DNA from: an uncultured Holophagaceae bacterium
GTDB taxonomy: Bacteria > Acidobacteriota > Holophagae > Holophagales > Holophagaceae
Length of the DNA stretch: 48,339 nucleotides
Assembly (NCBI GenBank): GCA_903880675.1
Contig: CAIRQL010000166.1
Location: 1-48,339 of the forward strand
Reading direction: 5' to 3'
In this document: positions 8,062 to 16,105 of the stretch, piece after piece
Position numbering within the stretch: position 1 is the first letter of the stretch
Layout of the letters: each line of letters opens with the position of its first letter
Made by a program: the position numbers and the translations under genes
Notes under the pieces: model-generated
What the model was told of the DNA's origin: nothing
What the model saw: only the letters and a program-made list of their open reading frames with translations
Databases searched by the model: none

Positions 8062-11000
8062 GCGAGCCCCACCACGAGAAAGAGTTCCAGAAATACATCG
8101 TCGCCCAGTTGGAGGCCATGGGCTGGCTCGTTGGGACCACCAACGGCTATGACACGGAGAACGCCCTCTTCACGGAAGATGTGCTTGCCTGGGTCAAGGC
8201 CACCCAGCCGAAGTCCTGGGAGAAGCTGGAGGCTACCCATAAGGGCAAGGCCCTGGATGCCCTAACCGACCGCCTAGCCAAGGCCCTGGAGAAGGATGGG
8301 ACGGTCCAGGTGCTCCGTGGCGGCTTCCAGATCGCTGGTGCCGGTCACTTCGATATGAGCGAGGCTGCGCCCGAGGACATGAGGAATCAGGGCGTCTTGG
8401 ACCGTTACAAGGCCAACAGGCTGCGGGTGGTGCCGGAGTTGGAGTACCATCCTGCCCACGGTTACGCGATTGATCTGGTCTTCTTCATCAATGGCATCCC
8501 TGTGGGAACCACGGAACTCAAGACCGACTTCACTCAGGCGGTCGAAGACGCTATGGAGCAGTACCGGAATGACCGGAAGCCCTACGATCCGGTCACCAAG
8601 CGCAAGGAACCCCTCCTGACCTTCAAGAGGGGTGCGGTGGTCCACTTCGCCATGTCTGATTCGGACATCCGAATGGCGACCAAGCTGGATGGCGAGAACA
8701 CCTACTTCCTGCCCTTCAACAGCGGGAACAATGGCCACGCCGGTAATGCTGCCCGCGAGGACAAGGATTACCCTGTCGCTTACTTCTGGAGGGATGTGCT
8801 GAAGCCTGACGCCTGGCTCCGCATCTTCCACAGCTTCGTCTATGTCGAGAAGAAGGATGTGGTGGACCTTCACGGGAACTGGACCAAAAAGGAAACTCTC
8901 ATCTTCCCGAGGTTCCACCAGTGGTCGGCCGTGAACGCCATGATCGCGGATGCCAAGGCCAACGGCCCTGGCATGGCCTACCTCTGCGAGCACAGCGCCG
9001 GGTCCGGCAAGACCAGCACCATCGCCTGGACCGCCCACGACCTCATCAAGCTGCGCCATGACGACGGGAAGGCCTACTTCGACTCGGTCATCATCGTCAC
9101 TGACCGGACGGTCTTGGACAGCCAGTTGCAGGACGCGGTGAAGCAGATCGACTGCCAGTTCGGCGTTATTGCTGCCATCGACCGGGACAAGTCCTCCAAG
9201 TCCAAGAGCAAGCAGTTGACGGAAGCCATCTCCAGCGGGATCCCGATCATCGTGGTCACGATCCAGACCTTCCCTTACGCGATGGAAGCGATCCTCACGG
9301 CGGGCTCCCTCAAGGACAAGCACTTCGCTGTCATCATTGATGAGGCCCACAACTCCCAGACGGGGACGAACGCCTCCAAGCTCCAGGCGGTCCTGGCGCT
9401 GCAATCCAAGGATGCGATGGCGGCCATGACTGTTGAGGACCTTCTGGAGCACATCCAGAAGTCCCGAGTCCGGCCCAAGAACATCAGCCACTTCGCCTTC
9501 ACGGCCACCCCGAAGCACTCGACCCTGATGCTCTTTGGACGCCCCAAGGACCCTACCCAGCCGTCCTCCAAGGACAACCTTCCAGAGTCCTTCCACAAGT
9601 ACCCGATGCGTCAGGCCATCGAGGAGGGATTCATCCTCGACGTGCTTCAGAACTACGTGCCCTACAAGACCGCCTACAACCTGAGCGAGCAGTTGGGCAA
9701 AGACAAGCGGGTGAACACCCGCCAGGCTCGCCGTGCGCTGGCCCAATGGATGGCGCTGCACCCGACCAACGTCACCCAGAAGGTGCAACTCATCGTCGAG
9801 CACTTCTCGAAGAATGTGGCCCACCTGTTGGACGGGAAGGCCAAGGCCATGGTGGTGACCAGTTCTCGGGCCGCCGCCGTCCGTTACAAGAAGGGGTTTG
9901 ACGCATACATCATGAAGCACCCCGAGCACGCGGGCATTCGTGCCCTGGTCGCCTTCTCAGGGAAGCTGACGGCGAAACAGGTCAATCACCCTGCCGACGA
10001 GCACCTGAAGGGTGATGACTTCAAGGTCGCGGAGGATGAGGAGTTCACCGAACTCAACATGAACCCTGACACCAAGGGTGCGGACCTTCGGGCTGCTTTT
10101 GATCGCCCGGAATATCGGGTCATGCTGGTGGCCGACAAGTTCCAGACCGGTTTCGACCAGCCCAAGCTGGTGGCCATGTATATCGACAAGAAGATCGCCA
10201 ACGAGGTGGAGATCGTCCAGACGCTCTCCCGCCTGAACCGGACTGCGCCGGGGAAGGACGGAACCTTCGTGATCGACTTCGTGAACGACCCCGATTCCGT
10301 CCGCCTGGCCTTCGCCAAGTACGATTCCGGGGCCCAGATCATTGATGTCCAAGACCTGAACGTGGTCTACGAGATCAAGGCCCCCTTGGACAAGGCTGGG
10401 ATCTATGACGAGAAGGATCTGGACGCCTTCCGGGAGGCCCGGTTCAAGGCTGCCAGGGGTCTGACTTCGGGCGCGGCTACCACCCACAAGGAGCTTTACG
10501 CTGCTACCCAGCACCCCACGGAAATCTACAACCAGAAGTTGAAGATGCTGAAGGATGCCGTAAAGACCAGTGAGGCGGCCTACCAGGATGCTCGCGCCAA
10601 GAAGAACAAGGACGCCATGAAGGCTGCCGACCACCAGAGGGCGGACTACGCGGCCCAGATGGTCGCCTTGGTCAACTTCAAGAATGGCCTCGGACGGTTC
10701 TGCCGGACCTACTCCTATGTGGCCCAACTCATTGACTTCGGAGATCCGGAGCTTGAGAACTACGCCGCCTTCGCCAAGCTGCTGAGTAAGCGGCTGGACG
10801 GGATCTCCCCTGACGAGGTGGACCTCAAGGGCTTGCTGTTGACGGGTTTTGGGATCCTCGACCGGAAGAACCAGCCAGTGAAGCCCGACCAGGAGGACCT
10901 GGTTCTCCCTCCGGTGGGGCCTGGTGGTGAGGGCAAAGCCCACGACCCGGACTTCTTGGCTGACATTATCAAGCGCATGAACGCCATCTTTGGCAAGGTG

Positions 11001-11279
11001 GCACCGATCAAGGATCTCGTTGCCCTGACGAACCAGGTGACTTCCATTGCCCGAGAGAACGACACCGTCATGGCTCAGGTCGAGAACAACACGCGGGACC
11101 AGACCATGAAGGGGAATCTCCCTGGGGCAATCGAGCAGGCCGTGGTCCGAGCCCTAACCTCGCACCAGGCCGCAGCGAAACTGCTGCTGAAGTCGGACCA
11201 GCAGTCCATGTCTGCCTTCACGCACCTCATCTACGACATCCTGAAGGTTGGCCGCGAGATCGACCTGGAGGCTTCGTGA
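8058..11279 (+). CDS. hsdR: Type I restriction enzyme R subunit (transposon copy)
   Basis: At 1073 residues this is a long-type HsdR, different from the resident 788-aa protein. The nuclease core reads AIDLVFF then TTELK (D139, E153, K155). Helicase motifs are HSAGSGKTS near 310-317, IIDEAHNSQ near 427 and FTATPK near 482, with a QTLSRLNR motif VI-like stretch near 723. The C-terminal helical region binds HsdM. It provides ATP-driven translocation and cleavage. It begins in an ATGA overlap with hsdS, and its TGA stop lies inside the GTGA that starts the transposase gene, which is unusual coupling between an RM subunit and a transposase. Confidence 0.95.
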   Translation: MSEPHHEKEFQKYIVAQLEAMGWLVGTTNGYDTENALFTEDVLAWVKATQPKSWEKLEATHKGKALDALTDRLAKALEKDGTVQVLRGGFQIAGAGHFDMSEAAPEDMRNQGVLDRYKANRLRVVPELEYHPAHGYAIDLVFFINGIPVGTTELKTDFTQAVEDAMEQYRNDRKPYDPVTKRKEPLLTFKRGAVVHFAMSDSDIRMATKLDGENTYFLPFNSGNNGHAGNAAREDKDYPVAYFWRDVLKPDAWLRIFHSFVYVEKKDVVDLHGNWTKKETLIFPRFHQWSAVNAMIADAKANGPGMAYLCEHSAGSGKTSTIAWTAHDLIKLRHDDGKAYFDSVIIVTDRTVLDSQLQDAVKQIDCQFGVIAAIDRDKSSKSKSKQLTEAISSGIPIIVVTIQTFPYAMEAILTAGSLKDKHFAVIIDEAHNSQTGTNASKLQAVLALQSKDAMAAMTVEDLLEHIQKSRVRPKNISHFAFTATPKHSTLMLFGRPKDPTQPSSKDNLPESFHKYPMRQAIEEGFILDVLQNYVPYKTAYNLSEQLGKDKRVNTRQARRALAQWMALHPTNVTQKVQLIVEHFSKNVAHLLDGKAKAMVVTSSRAAAVRYKKGFDAYIMKHPEHAGIRALVAFSGKLTAKQVNHPADEHLKGDDFKVAEDEEFTELNMNPDTKGADLRAAFDRPEYRVMLVADKFQTGFDQPKLVAMYIDKKIANEVEIVQTLSRLNRTAPGKDGTFVIDFVNDPDSVRLAFAKYDSGAQIIDVQDLNVVYEIKAPLDKAGIYDEKDLDAFREARFKAARGLTSGAATTHKELYAATQHPTEIYNQKLKMLKDAVKTSEAAYQDARAKKNKDAMKAADHQRADYAAQMVALVNFKNGLGRFCRTYSYVAQLIDFGDPELENYAAFAKLLSKRLDGISPDEVDLKGLLLTGFGILDRKNQPVKPDQEDLVLPPVGPGGEGKAHDPDFLADIIKRMNAIFGKVAPIKDLVALTNQVTSIARENDTVMAQVENNTRDQTMKGNLPGAIEQAVVRALTSHQAAAKLLLKSDQQSMSAFTHLIYDILKVGREIDLEAS

Positions 11280-12628
11280 TCGACCTCCTCCGTCTCCCGG
11301 GCATCACGCCCATGGATCTCCGAGACGATGGGAAGATCCTTGTGATCCAAGCCGAGGCACAGGAACCGCAAGTGCCCAACTGTCCTACCTGTGGGACCGC
11401 CCTGTTCCGTCACGGGAAGCGTGTTCATGTCTTTGCTGACACACCGCTCGAAATGCGCCCAGTTCGTATCGAAATCACCCGCCAACGCTTTCGCTGCGGC
11501 ACCTGCGGGAAGATCGTCACTCTGGAGCTTCCCTTCCTGGACGACAAGCGCCGTGCGACCCGCCGACTGGTCGATTCCGTGCGTGAGCGGTGCCTCAGCA
11601 AGACCTTCCACAGCCTGTCTGAAGACACCGGCCTGGCCGTCAACACCATCAAGAACATCGCCCAAGACCTGATCAGCGACATGGATCGGGAGGTTCGCTT
11701 CGAGACCCCGAGCATCATGGGCATCGACGAACTGAACCTGGCGGGTGGGATGCGGTGCATCATCACCAACCTCGCCACCATGAGCGTCTTTGACATGCTG
11801 GCAGAGAGGACCCAGGCCGTTCTAAAGCCGTTCTTTGAGGCCATGAGCGACCGAGAGAAGGTCGAGTGGGTCTGCACCGATATGTGGCGTCCATTTAAAC
11901 GGTCCTTCGCCCCATACCTCCCAAATGCCAAGCTCGTCATCGACAAATTCCATGTTGTCCGGATGGCTTCCGATGCCCTGGAATCGGAGCGGAAGAAGTA
12001 TCAGAAGGACCTGGATAAGGATGCTCGGCTTCAGATCAAGAAGTCAGTGCGGTGGCTTACTCTCAAGCGCACAAGCAGCCTGACCCCAGAGGAGGCTGTG
12101 GCCCTTGCCATCGTGAAGAAGAGCGTGCCCGACCTGGGCGTTGCCCATGACTTGAAAGAGTCTTTCTACGAAATCTATGACCAGGACACGAGGGCGGACG
12201 CGATGCTTGCCTTCAAGGACTGGGAGAAGTCCATCCCGGCGAAAATGCCCATGTTCAAGTCGTTGGCGAAGACGGTTCACAACCACTACGAAGACATCTT
12301 CGCCTATTGGGATGCCCCAACCCGGATAACGAACGCCTACACCGAGGGCGCTAATGGGATCACCAAAGTTGCGAATCGGACTGGTCGTGGCTACAGCTAT
12401 GAAGTGATCCGCGCCAAGGTCCTGTACCACAAGTTGGCAAGGGAGATTGGGTCCGTGCGGCGCTTAATCATCCAGGAGGACCCGAGTCCCAGTGCCGGTT
12501 CGGGTTTCCTGATGGCCAAGTGGCTCCCCTCCGGCCTTCTATCAACCAGTGAGACCATCCAGGTGACCGAGTACGGCCCCTACCTTTCAACCTTGGTGGC
12601 GGCGGCCGAGGCAGGCGAGTTCACCTAG
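11276..12628 (+). CDS. ISL3-family transposase
   Basis: This 450-residue protein has the ISL3 layout: an N-terminal zinc finger (C36-x2-C39, C74-x2-C77), a helix-turn-helix-like segment near 112-135, then a DDE catalytic core. The core shows MGIDEL (D151), CTDMWRPF (D202), DKFHVVRMA and NAYTEGANG (E about 356). The GTG start is supported because the family's usual beginning (LLRLPGI...) aligns directly after it. That start overlaps the hsdR stop as GTGA, so translation probably depends on ribosomes finishing hsdR. The last ten or so codons and the stop lie inside the right terminal repeat. All catalytic residues are present, so the element may still move. Confidence 0.95.
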   Translation: MIDLLRLPGITPMDLRDDGKILVIQAEAQEPQVPNCPTCGTALFRHGKRVHVFADTPLEMRPVRIEITRQRFRCGTCGKIVTLELPFLDDKRRATRRLVDSVRERCLSKTFHSLSEDTGLAVNTIKNIAQDLISDMDREVRFETPSIMGIDELNLAGGMRCIITNLATMSVFDMLAERTQAVLKPFFEAMSDREKVEWVCTDMWRPFKRSFAPYLPNAKLVIDKFHVVRMASDALESERKKYQKDLDKDARLQIKKSVRWLTLKRTSSLTPEEAVALAIVKKSVPDLGVAHDLKESFYEIYDQDTRADAMLAFKDWEKSIPAKMPMFKSLAKTVHNHYEDIFAYWDAPTRITNAYTEGANGITKVANRTGRGYSYEVIRAKVLYHKLAREIGSVRRLIIQEDPSPSAGSGFLMAKWLPSGLLSTSETIQVTEYGPYLSTLVAAAEAGEFT

Positions 12629-12666
12629 CCCAGGCCACCCGGTTCAACCCTGGATTGCACATAGCC
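12598..12666 (-). repeat. Right terminal inverted repeat, 69 bp
   Basis: This is the inverted partner of 4552-4620 with one mismatch. It contains the end of the transposase gene, including its TAG stop at 12626-12628, and ends immediately before the right target duplication. Confidence 0.95.
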
Positions 12667-12674
12667 TTAAAAAC
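12667..12674. repeat. Target-site duplication, right copy (TTAAAAAC)
   Basis: This is the second copy of the 8-bp duplication flanking the ISL3 transposon, identical to 4544-4551. Confidence 0.95.
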
Positions 12675-12848
12675 AGATTCACATCGCATCAAATATCCAA
12701 AGACCCTCAATGTTTAGATAATGAATATGTTGTGATGGATGTGACTGCTATACCAGTGATTGAATCACTTCGAATTGAATTTAATGTGTATAATTCTTGG
12801 GATATATTTTTAAATCATATAAATTTATTATTGAAATCATTAAAATAA
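12675..12848 (+). pseudogene. AT-rich gene of unknown function, 3' part
   Basis: After the transposon and one target copy are removed, AAC at 4549-4551 runs directly into AGA TTC ACA at 12675 with the frame kept. The next 57 codons are open to TAA at 12846-12848. The segment has the same strong A+T bias as the 5' part and ends in leucine/lysine-rich helix-like residues. It has no start of its own and is not expected to be translated. The resident hsdM begins 42 nt later behind GAAGGA. Confidence 0.85.
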
Positions 12849-12890
12849 ATTTGGAATTGTTACCGTGAATGATTAACAACGAAGGATGCC

Positions 12891-14420
12891 ATGTCACTCA
12901 TTACCACGGTCAAATCCATCCAGGACATCATGCGCAAGGATGTCGGCGTGGACGGCGACGCCCAGCGCATCGGTCAGCTCGTCTGGCTGTTCTTCCTGAA
13001 GATCTGGGATGACCGGGAACAGGAACAGGAGCTGGTGGAGCCCGGCTTCCAGAGCCCCTTGGTCGATGTCCGCTGGCAGGAGGGTGATGAGACCCGCACA
13101 GCGAAGGATCTGCGCTGGCGGTCCTGGGCTGCCGATCCTGAAGGCATCACCGGGGAAGGCCTGCTGGACTTCGCCAACAACACCCTGTTCCCGGCCCTGA
13201 AGTCCCTAGAAGTAGGGCCGAAGGTTGAGGGGGATTCCACGGCTGCTCGGATGGCTGACTTGTTGCGCCGCCGTCGGCAGCTCATCCGCAGCATTTTCGT
13301 GGACGCCTACCAGTACATGAAGAACGGCACACTGCTCCGGCAGGTGATCAACAAGGTCCAAGCCGACATCGACTTCAATGACTCTAAGAACAGGCACCTC
13401 TTTGGGGAGATCTACGAAAGCCTACTGCGCGACCTCCAGAGCGCCGGCAATGCGGGCGAGTACTACACGCCCCGGGCTGTCACGGAATTCGCCGTGAACC
13501 GCATCAACCCCAAGTTGGGCGAAACCATCCTCGACCCGGCGTGCGGCACGGGTGGCTTCCTTTCCTGTTCCATTGAACACCTGCGGAAGCAGGCCAAAAC
13601 CCCCGACCAGGAGCGCCAGATCCAGGCCAGCATCCGTGGGGTCGAGAAGAAGCCCCTGCCCCACCTGCTCTGCACCACCAACATGATCGTGCATGGCATC
13701 GAAATCCCCACCCAGATTCGGCATGACAACACCCTCAGCCGCCCTCTACGGGAGTACGGCCCCAAGGACAGGGTGGACATCATTCTCACCAACCCACCCT
13801 TCGGCGGCATGGAAGAGGACGGCATCGAGCAAAACTTCCCCTCCGGCTACCGAACCCGGGAAACGGCCGACCTCTTCCTCGTGCTCATCATGACCCTGCT
13901 GAAGGATGGCGGCCGGGCGGCGGTGGTACTGCCGGACGGCACCCTCTTTGGTGAAGGCATCAAGACCCGCATCAAGGAAGACCTGCTCACCACCTGCAAC
14001 CTGCACACCATCGTGCGGTTCCCGAAGGGGGTCTTCGCGCCCTACACCAGCATCAACACCAACCTGCTTTTCATCACCAAGGGCGAGCCCACAAAGAAGG
14101 TCTGGTACTACGAACACCCCTATCCCGAGGGCTACAAGTCCTACTCCAAGACCAAGCCCATGCGTTTCGAGGAATTTTTCCCCGAGGTTGCCTGGTGGTA
14201 CAAGCGCGTCGAGAGCGAACAGGCCTGGTGCGTCTCAATTGAGGACATCCAGGCGCGTGCGTATAACCTGGACATCAAGAACCCCAACGCTCCTGAACTA
14301 TCCCATGAGGATCCGGATGTGCTTTTGGAACGATACGCCCAGGCCCGGGCCGAGGCAGACCGCATTCGGGAGGAACTGAAAGCGGCTCTGTCTGGTTGCT
14401 TGTTGCGGGGCGACCAGTGA
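12891..14420 (+). CDS. hsdM: Type I DNA methyltransferase M subunit, resident locus
   Basis: This 509-residue HsdM has an N-terminal helical domain (to about 150), motif I DPACGTGGFL near residue 214 and the catalytic NPPFGG near 300. It matches the EcoEI-type hsdR at 1388 in family and size, so hsdR, the interrupted gene, hsdM and hsdS formed one locus before the transposon arrived. A good ribosome site (GAAGGA) lies 5 nt before ATG 12891. Its stop overlaps the hsdS GTG. Transcription once coming from hsdR now has to cross the 8-kb insertion or begin in the AT-rich stretch before 12891; methylation and restriction may therefore be expressed separately. Confidence 0.95.
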   Translation: MSLITTVKSIQDIMRKDVGVDGDAQRIGQLVWLFFLKIWDDREQEQELVEPGFQSPLVDVRWQEGDETRTAKDLRWRSWAADPEGITGEGLLDFANNTLFPALKSLEVGPKVEGDSTAARMADLLRRRRQLIRSIFVDAYQYMKNGTLLRQVINKVQADIDFNDSKNRHLFGEIYESLLRDLQSAGNAGEYYTPRAVTEFAVNRINPKLGETILDPACGTGGFLSCSIEHLRKQAKTPDQERQIQASIRGVEKKPLPHLLCTTNMIVHGIEIPTQIRHDNTLSRPLREYGPKDRVDIILTNPPFGGMEEDGIEQNFPSGYRTRETADLFLVLIMTLLKDGGRAAVVLPDGTLFGEGIKTRIKEDLLTTCNLHTIVRFPKGVFAPYTSINTNLLFITKGEPTKKVWYYEHPYPEGYKSYSKTKPMRFEEFFPEVAWWYKRVESEQAWCVSIEDIQARAYNLDIKNPNAPELSHEDPDVLLERYAQARAEADRIREELKAALSGCLLRGDQ

Positions 14421-16087
14421 CCCCGCACGACCTGCTGGCGAACTTCGAGATCCTCGCCGAAGCGCCCAATGGCATCTCGCGATTGCGGGAGCTGGTGCTA
14501 GAACTGGCGATGCGGGGGAAGCTGGTAGAGCAGAATCCGGCAGATGAACCCGCAATAGAACTAGCCAAGCGGATTCAACAAAGGCTTCCAATCATTAGGA
14601 AGCGGAGAAATGGGACCCTGGGACACAGCGATTCTGAACTTGCATCCATTCAAGCCGAGAGCATTCCAGAAGGTTGGTATGCCTGCACTCTTGGATCAGT
14701 CACTCGACTCATTAATGGCAGAGCCTATTCGCGACCTGAATTGTTGAGTTCTGGAACACCGATTATTCGCATACAAAACCTGAATGCTGGGAACTCATGG
14801 TTCTATTCAGATCTAAAATTAGAAGATGAAAAATATTGCGTCGATGGCGATCTGCTTTTTGCATGGTCTGCGACATTCGGCCCCTACATTTGGCACGGAC
14901 CAAGGGCAATTTTCCACTATCACATATGGAAAATTGATCTACTGCAAGGTTGCGACAGTCAGTTCATGTACTACCTTCTAGAAGCGATAAGTGAAAGAGT
15001 CCGATCGAAGGCACATGGCGTTGCTATGTTGCACATGACTAAAGAGGGGATGGAGGCTTGGCCCATAACAATCCCCCCTCTGTCAGAACAACGTCGTATC
15101 GTTGCTCGAGTGGATGAGTTGATGGCCCGGCTTGGTCACCTAGAGGTCAAGCGCCAGGGGCGCGAAGCCGCCCGCACCGCCGCCCGCGATTCCGGCCTCG
15201 CCGCTCTCCGCGAAGCCCTCAGTCCCGACGATGTCGAAGCCGCCTGGCTCCGTATTCAGGAACGGTTTGGGGATCTCTTCGCCACACCCGGGGATGTTAA
15301 ACCACTGCGGGCGTTGACATTGGAGCTTGCTGTACGCGGAAAGCTCGTGGAGCAGGATCAGAACGATGAGCCGGCATCGAACCTCTTGATGCGTGCCAAA
15401 GCACGCCAAACAACACACTACGGCTCAGGCCGGCAGGGACGGTCTTCGGCCGAGACGGAGACCGCGATGCCATTCGACATCCCCGACGGGTGGTCCTGGG
15501 CTCGCATGGATGAGTTCTGCGACATCAAAAGCGGGGTCGCCAAGGGCAAGAATCTCCAGGGCCTCAAATGCCAGGATTACCCTTACCTTCGCGTCGCAAA
15601 TGTCCAGGCTGGCTATACGGATTTGGCAGTGATGAAAATGTTGCCCCTGCCGGTGAATGAATTGGGAGCCTATCGCCTCGTTAAAGGTGATGTCCTACTC
15701 ACGGAAGGTGGGGATTGGGACAAGCTGGGGCGATCGGCAGTCTGGGGTGGAGAAATCGACCCCTGCATCCATCAGAACCATGTCTTCAGGGCCCGAATCC
15801 TTGACCAAGGAATTCACCCACGGTGGATTAGCAGCTTCACCAACTCTCCCGATGGGCGAGCCTACTTTCAGTCATGTGCGAAACAGACAACAAATCTCGC
15901 CTCCATCAATATGACGCAGTTGAAAATCTGCCTGGTACCAATTCCACCCAAGGCAGAACAGGATCGCATTCTCGCTCGCATGGATGAATTGATGGACCTG
16001 CTGGACAGCCTTTCGGAATCAATGTCAGGCCAATCGAAGTTTGCAGAGACCTTCGCCGCCGCCGCGGTCCATCACCTAGACGTCTGA
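14417..16087 (+). CDS. hsdS: Type I specificity subunit S, resident locus
   Basis: I place the start at GTG 14417, inside GTGA with the hsdM stop, rather than at the upstream TTG 14396, giving 556 residues. The protein has a clear internal repeat: LELAMRGKLVEQNPADEPA near the N-terminus and LELAVRGKLVEQDQNDEPA in the middle, each before a target-recognition domain. The domains begin at GWYACTLGSVTRL and GWSWARMDEFCDI. Each closes with PPLSEQRRIVARVDELM or PPKAEQDRILARMDELM. It directs the resident HsdM/HsdR to a bipartite target. The next gene starts 18 nt after its stop. Confidence 0.93.
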   Translation: MTPHDLLANFEILAEAPNGISRLRELVLELAMRGKLVEQNPADEPAIELAKRIQQRLPIIRKRRNGTLGHSDSELASIQAESIPEGWYACTLGSVTRLINGRAYSRPELLSSGTPIIRIQNLNAGNSWFYSDLKLEDEKYCVDGDLLFAWSATFGPYIWHGPRAIFHYHIWKIDLLQGCDSQFMYYLLEAISERVRSKAHGVAMLHMTKEGMEAWPITIPPLSEQRRIVARVDELMARLGHLEVKRQGREAARTAARDSGLAALREALSPDDVEAAWLRIQERFGDLFATPGDVKPLRALTLELAVRGKLVEQDQNDEPASNLLMRAKARQTTHYGSGRQGRSSAETETAMPFDIPDGWSWARMDEFCDIKSGVAKGKNLQGLKCQDYPYLRVANVQAGYTDLAVMKMLPLPVNELGAYRLVKGDVLLTEGGDWDKLGRSAVWGGEIDPCIHQNHVFRARILDQGIHPRWISSFTNSPDGRAYFQSCAKQTTNLASINMTQLKICLVPIPPKAEQDRILARMDELMDLLDSLSESMSGQSKFAETFAAAAVHHLDV

Positions 16088-16105
16088 AACCATGAGGTCC
16101 CAAAG

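Larger units (their letters stand above)
4552..12666 (+). mobile_element. ISL3-family transposon carrying a complete hsdMSR system
   Basis: The element is 8115 bp long. It is bounded by 69-bp terminal inverted repeats with one mismatch and flanked by an exact 8-bp target duplication. Inside are only four genes on one strand: hsdM, hsdS, hsdR and an ISL3 transposase, each overlapping the next by 4 nt. The ends begin GGCTATGTGC, fitting the GG-start of ISL3 termini. No second IS copy is present, so it is not a classical composite transposon; the RM genes are built into the unit that the transposase mobilises. It interrupts an AT-rich gene of another type I RM locus. Spacing and overlaps suggest that the cargo and transposase share a transcript. 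Confidence 0.93.

Noticed and set aside
8274-9929. 551-codon open frame opposite the transposon hsdR
   Set aside because: It is an antisense shadow of HsdR with no recognisable motif. The plus-strand frame has all nuclease and helicase motifs.
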